Part shown: piece after piece, positions 4,779 through 5,318 of the stretch
Layout: each line of letters begins with the position of its first letter
How positions within the stretch are numbered: the first letter of the stretch is position 1
Program-made: the position numbers and the translations under genes
The notes under the pieces: model-generated
Told to the model about the DNA's origin: nothing
Seen by the model: only the letters and a program-made list of their open reading frames with translations
Databases searched by the model: none
Assembly (NCBI GenBank): GCA_937864385.1
Contig: CALMJN010000353.1
Span: 1-5,318, forward strand
Direction: 5' to 3'
Origin: an uncultured Methanosarcinales archaeon
GTDB taxonomy: Archaea > Halobacteriota > Methanosarcinia > Methanotrichales > Methanotrichaceae
DNA length: 5,318 nucleotides

Positions 4779-5318
4779 CTAGCGTCCCCTTCGATTTTGC
4801 GAGCTGTCGTAGCTCCAATAATAGGTGTAGTAGGTATGACCGGTGGGCGGATAGGTATAGGTTATGGGGCTGTCCCAGTAGGGATAGCTCGGTGGCTGGG
4901 GGGCGGGCTTGGGCTTGGGATTGACCCAGTAGTTGCCGTATCCTTGCACATAGATGTAGGCATAGTTGCTCCATCCGCCACAATGGTACTGGAGAATGTG
5001 CCATCCCGGGGTATCGGCATAGAACCATCTTTTGTACCAACCAGGGTATGGGACATATCCTGCATACTGAGTGTCAAGCGTGCCGCTGGGATACCACTCA
5101 TAAAACCAGATGTTTCCGCCTCTTGCCGTGGACATCCACAATGGCAGGTGGGCATAGAGATTGCAGCTGGCTACAGTGCGGGGGGCGTAGGAGACATAGA
5201 GCTTGTTAGGAGCAACGCCACCGCTGGGGACGATCACCTTATTGTAGGCGGGATAGGTTGCAGTTGCCTTGGCCCCCGGGGGAGCGGAAGAATAGGCCGC
5301 ATCCTGGGTTGATCGCAT
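4779..5318 (-). CDS. Tyr/Trp-rich, probably exported protein of unknown function (5' end cut off)
   Basis: The gene runs off the right edge. The visible 179 residues begin with a Met coded by the last three bases, which may be internal, since no signal peptide is seen. I do not know the family. Tyr makes up 28 and Trp 10 of the 179 residues. A compact region (about 20-125) has Cys52 and Cys113 as a possible disulfide pair and repeated aromatic strands such as IWFYEWYPSG, WYKRWFYAD and GWHILQY. A Pro/Lys linker (PKPKPAPQPPS, 134-144) follows, then a tail with alternating Tyr (145-170) and a basic end NRRGR. The composition, the absence of Lys/Glu-rich helices and the Pro linker suggest an extracellular, surface-exposed protein, perhaps adhesive or carbohydrate-binding; that role is inference. 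The stop is TAG at 4781-4779, followed by T9. The phosphoesterase gene lies downstream on the same strand with its own promoter. Confidence 0.75.
   Translation of the reverse strand: MRSTQDAAYSSAPPGAKATATYPAYNKVIVPSGGVAPNKLYVSYAPRTVASCNLYAHLPLWMSTARGGNIWFYEWYPSGTLDTQYAGYVPYPGWYKRWFYADTPGWHILQYHCGGWSNYAYIYVQGYGNYWVNPKPKPAPQPPSYPYWDSPITYTYPPTGHTYYTYYWSYDSSQNRRGR

Noticed and set aside
4797..5312. Long plus-strand open frame (171 residues) opposite the Tyr/Trp-rich gene
   Set aside because: It is the complement of TAT/TAC- and GGN-rich codons, giving a Val/Gly/Ile-rich product with no motif. The minus frame has a coherent domain layout, a stop followed by T9, and continues past the window edge.
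1..5318. Mobile element, CRISPR array, tRNA or phage island
   Set aside because: I looked for terminal inverted repeats, transposase motifs, regularly spaced repeats and tRNA-like cloverleaf sequence and saw none; the only direct repeats are the beta-helix rungs.

Overview
The window looks like chromosomal DNA from a methanogenic archaeon, most likely of the Methanothrix (Methanosaeta) lineage. That placement is inferred, not proven by a marker gene. It rests on TATA boxes at archaeal spacing, GGTGA-type ribosome binding sites, heavy use of AGA/AGG/ATA/CTG codons, a DUF123 protein, a stand-alone LigD-type 3'-phosphoesterase, and several exported proteins of a style common in that group. I see no rRNA, tRNA, CRISPR array, insertion sequence or phage gene.

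Layout, left to right. Positions 1-215 hold no confident gene: a possible 3' end of a gene running in from the left (3-77), then a hairpin plus T-tract that probably terminates the next gene. A minus-strand gene (216-803) encodes a small exported protein of unknown function. It is divergent from a plus-strand DUF123 / GIY-YIG-like gene (936-1373), and the 132-bp gap carries both promoters. That gene converges on a minus-strand gene (1427-2077) for another exported or anchored orphan protein. The orphan is in turn divergent from a plus-strand gene (2188-3183) for a beta-helix (bactofilin-like) protein with a C-terminal multi-pass membrane domain. These two appear to share one near-palindromic TATA element at 2120-2131.

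The right half has three co-oriented minus-strand genes. In transcription order they are a Tyr/Trp-rich, probably exported protein cut by the right edge (4779-5318), a 188-residue LigD-like 3'-phosphoesterase (4116-4682), and a TrmJ-type SPOUT tRNA 2'-O-methyltransferase (3287-4048). Each of the last two has its own TATA-like element, so they need not form a strict operon. Convergent gene ends are closed by short T-tracts and, after trmJ, a GC-rich hairpin.

Functionally the window mixes nucleic-acid enzymes (tRNA modification, DNA end healing, a putative GIY-YIG-fold nuclease) with four envelope or exported proteins, three of which I cannot assign. I find no convincing new multi-gene system. 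The most interesting points are the shared promoter between two envelope genes, the lone phosphoesterase with a substituted N-terminal motif residue, and the aromatic-rich exported protein.
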